Positions 61,907 through 64,000 of a stretch of 64,000 nucleotides of DNA are shown one piece after another; positions within the stretch are counted from its first letter, which is position 1; each line of letters starts with the position of its first letter. Location of the stretch: the NCBI RefSeq assembly GCF_002305895.1, contig NZ_CP022203.1:8884001-8948000 (forward strand), read 5' to 3'. The stretch is from Corallococcus macrosporus DSM 14697 (GTDB taxonomy: Bacteria > Myxococcota > Myxococcia > Myxococcales > Myxococcaceae). Both the position numbers and the translations under genes were made by a program. A model generated the notes under the pieces. That model saw only the letters and a list, made by a program, of their open reading frames with translations. It did no database searches and was not told the DNA's origin.

Positions 61907-63700
61907 ATGAAACGATTTCTCATCGGCGCGCTGGCCTTCGTGGGCGCGCTGTCTGTCCTCTTCGTGGTGGGCCTCGTGGGCCTGATGCTGCTCGCGTCCG
62001 CGAGCAAGCCGGGCGTGCCCTCCAACCTCGTGCTGGAGCTGGACCTGGAGAACCCGCTGCCGGAGCACGGGGCAGGGGACTCGCTGATGGGGGCCTTTGG
62101 CGAGGAGCCCACCACGGTGCGTGACGTGGTGGAGGCGCTGGAGAAGGCCGGGGAGGACGCGCGCGTGAAGGCGCTGCTGGTCCGCATCGGCCACCCGGGG
62201 ACGCCGGCCGCCGCGCAGGAGCTGCGCGACGCGGTGAAGGCCTTCCGCGCCAAGGGCAAGAAGGCGGTGGCCTACTCGGACACCTTCGGGGAGCTGGGCA
62301 ACAGCACGCTGGCCTACTACCTGGCGTCCGCCTTCGATGAAATCTACCTGCAGCCGTCGGGTGACGTGAACATCAACGGGCTCGCCTTCGAGCTGCCCTT
62401 CGCGCGCGCCGCCTTCGACAAGCTGGGCGTGACGCCGCGCTACTTCGCTCGCCACGAGTACAAGAACGCCGTCAACAGCTACACGGAGCAGGACTACACC
62501 GCGCCGCACCGCGAGGCCACCGAGCGCTTCACGAACAGCCTCTTCGGCCAGATTGTGAAGGGCATCGCCGAGGACCGCGGGCTGACGGAAGAAGTCGTGC
62601 GCGGGCTGGTGGACAAGGCGCCGCTGATGGCCAGCGAGGCGCTGGAGGCGAAGCTGGTGACGGGCCTGCGCTACCGGGACGAGGTGCTCGGCGGGCTGGA
62701 GGCGCAGGCCGGCGAGGGCGCGCGATTCCTCTACGTGAAGAAGTACCTGGAGCGCGCCGGGCGGCCGTACGCGGCCGGCGGGGACACCATCGCCCTGGTG
62801 TACGGCGTGGGCGAGGTGATGCGCGGGAAGAGCCAGTCCAACCCGCTGTCGGGCGGGCAGGGCATGGGCGCGGAGAGCGTCGCCGCGGCGCTGCGCAAGG
62901 CCACCGAGGACGCGCGGGTGAAGGCCATTGTCTTCCGCGTGGACAGCCCGGGCGGCAGCTACGTGGCCAGCGACACCGTGCGCCGCGAGGTGCAGCGCGC
63001 GCGGGAGGCGGGCAAGCCCGTCATCGTCACCATGGGCAGCTACGCCGCCAGCGGCGGCTACTTCGCCGCCATGGAGGCGGACCGCATCGTGGCGCAGCCG
63101 GGCACGCTCACCGGCAGCATCGGCGTGTACGCGGGCAAGTTCGTCACGGCCGCCTTCTGGGAGAAGCTGGGCGTGAACTTCGACAGCGTGTCCGCGGGGA
63201 AGAACGCGGAGATGTTCGGCTCGGACGCGGACTACACGCCGGAGCAGGCGGCCCGCATGGAGGCGACGCTGGACCGCATCTACGCGGACTTCACGACGCG
63301 CGTGGCGGCCACCCGGAAGCTCCCGCTGGAGCAGGTGCAGGCGCTGGCCAAGGGCCGCGTGTGGACGGGTGAGGATGCCCTGGCGAACGGGCTGGTGGAC
63401 GCGCTGGGCGGCTACTCGAAGGCGCTCGCGCTGGCGAAGGAGGCCGCGAAGCTGCCGGCCGACGCCCGCGTCAACGTGGAGGTGTACCCGCGCAAGAAGC
63501 CCGCGTCCGCGGTCCTCTCCGAGCTGCTGGGCCAGCGGGGTGACAACAGCGAGGACGACGCCGCCTCCATCAGCGTCCTGGCGCCGTGGGACGGCCTGGT
63601 GGCGGGCGTGCGCCAGGTGTACGCCGTGGGCGCGCGCATGGGCCTCTTCGAGGGCACGCGCGGCGAGCTCTACGCCCCGCTGCCCGAGGCGAGCTGGTAG
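61907..63700 (+). CDS. sppA: Signal peptide peptidase SppA (S49 family)
   Basis: A 597-residue two-domain S49 protease, as in E. coli SppA67K, which degrades cleaved signal peptides. One N-terminal membrane helix (FLIGALAFVGALSVLFVVGL) anchors it with the active domains outside the cytoplasm. The N-terminal domain supplies the catalytic Lys, probably in RHEYKNAVNSYTEQDYTAPH. The C-terminal domain has the nucleophile in IVTMGSYAASGGYFAAMEAD, followed by PGTLTGSIGVYAGKFV. The helix-rich KGRVWTGEDALANGLVDALG segment is conserved as well. It is divergent from the M16 peptidase gene, both being envelope proteases. A 75-base gap leads to a convergent dioxygenase-like gene. Confidence 0.92.
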   Translation: MKRFLIGALAFVGALSVLFVVGLVGLMLLASASKPGVPSNLVLELDLENPLPEHGAGDSLMGAFGEEPTTVRDVVEALEKAGEDARVKALLVRIGHPGTPAAAQELRDAVKAFRAKGKKAVAYSDTFGELGNSTLAYYLASAFDEIYLQPSGDVNINGLAFELPFARAAFDKLGVTPRYFARHEYKNAVNSYTEQDYTAPHREATERFTNSLFGQIVKGIAEDRGLTEEVVRGLVDKAPLMASEALEAKLVTGLRYRDEVLGGLEAQAGEGARFLYVKKYLERAGRPYAAGGDTIALVYGVGEVMRGKSQSNPLSGGQGMGAESVAAALRKATEDARVKAIVFRVDSPGGSYVASDTVRREVQRAREAGKPVIVTMGSYAASGGYFAAMEADRIVAQPGTLTGSIGVYAGKFVTAAFWEKLGVNFDSVSAGKNAEMFGSDADYTPEQAARMEATLDRIYADFTTRVAATRKLPLEQVQALAKGRVWTGEDALANGLVDALGGYSKALALAKEAAKLPADARVNVEVYPRKKPASAVLSELLGQRGDNSEDDAASISVLAPWDGLVAGVRQVYAVGARMGLFEGTRGELYAPLPEASW

Positions 63701-63775
63701 CGCGTCCGACCGGGACGCGTCCGCGTGGCACCGGGACGCCCCGGGGGCCACGCGGGCGGCGCCCGGTGGCCAGGC

Positions 63776-64000
63776 TCAGCGCGGAGACAGGGGCGACGGC
63801 GCGTCTGGAAGCGGGGGCAGCGGCCTGCCGAACAGGGAGTGGTAGCGGAGCTCCCGGGAGACGCAGCGGTGCCGGCGCGTGTCGAAGACGAGGCACCGCT
63901 CCACGGGCCCCGCGTAGACGTGCAGGGAGATGGCGGGGCCTCCCGCCGCGGTGACGCGGTGGATGGGGGCCTCCGGGCAGCGGCGGTCGACGGAGCCCGG
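63776..64000 (-). CDS. Cysteine dioxygenase-like protein, C-terminal part, cut by window edge
   Basis: The last 74 codons of a gene read on the minus strand. The sequence EAPIHRVTAAGGPAISLHVY followed by AGPVERCLVFDTRRHRCV resembles the final strands of a cysteine dioxygenase cupin: the third iron-ligand His would be in SLHVY, and the H-R-V before it is also typical. It ends with LPPLPDAPSPLSPR. The N-terminal two iron ligands lie outside the window, so activity cannot be judged. It converges with sppA. Other thiol dioxygenases or cupins remain possible. Confidence 0.6.
   Translation of the reverse strand, partial: PGSVDRRCPEAPIHRVTAAGGPAISLHVYAGPVERCLVFDTRRHRCVSRELRYHSLFGRPLPPLPDAPSPLSPR

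Overview
The window is GC-rich myxobacterial chromosome (Myxococcus / Corallococcus type). The assignment rests on an eps exopolysaccharide cluster in the Myxococcus xanthus order, a parA-parB-bacM operon, a large parS centromere made of the myxobacterial 14-mer GTTCCACGTGGAAC, and rsmG-mnmG nearby. Together these place the window in the origin-proximal region. No tools were run; family names come from reading motifs and context.

Layout. (1) 1-2856: a CusA/CzcA-type RND metal pump (truncated by the window edge) and its lipoprotein adaptor, both on the minus strand. (2) 2959-17282: the eps region, with a sensor kinase and an NtrC-like regulator (epsI/nla24 position), GT4 (epsH), polymerase-like membrane protein (wzyX), hybrid sensor kinase (epsF), GT4 (epsE), a small unknown gene, GT2 (epsD), hexapeptide acetyltransferase (epsC), GH44-like hydrolase (epsB) and WecG/TagA-type transferase (epsA). 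(3) 17386-25494: a type VI secretion cargo module of ten co-directional, tightly packed genes: DUF2169, a ketosynthase-fold protein lacking recognisable catalytic residues, an AHH/HNH nuclease toxin, tandem Imm11-like genes, an Imm49-like gene, a DUF4150 PAAR-like tip, a small spike-like beta protein, a HEAT-repeat protein and a second Imm49-like gene. (4) 25712-36925: mixed genes including a methyltransferase, a DUF4326 protein, an ornithine cyclodeaminase-family protein, a secreted CxxCH/terpene-cyclase-like/Ig protein, an XRE regulator, a ParE-like protein and the ergothioneine pair egtB-egtD.

(5) 36383-52141: the segregation region. Lipoprotein, bacM, parB and parA lie on the minus strand, followed by an AT-rich spacer with a perfect 20-bp palindrome, a two-LamG protein with a hydrophobic tail, and a stretch of about 6.3 kb (41848-48192) in which I find no convincing gene. 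That stretch holds 16 perfect and at least 9 single-mismatch parS sites and a 20-copy 24-bp tandem repeat. A decayed SUKH gene, a protein with an internal repeat, rsmG and mnmG follow, and a perfect DnaA box overlaps the rsmG start codon. (6) 52899-58656: a Bcr/CflA transporter, an array of about 20 GGAA(G/T)GAACGTTCC-type repeats that is interrupted by a 1.96-kb segment bounded by two inverted 291-bp IS5-family fragments, an alpha/beta hydrolase and a small unknown protein. (7) 58746-64000: an M16 peptidase, SppA and the end of a cysteine dioxygenase-like gene.

The most unusual items are the type VI module with its dead-looking ketosynthase and duplicated immunity genes, the LamG protein between parA and parS, the large coding-free centromere, and the IS-bounded captured segment inside the repeat array.
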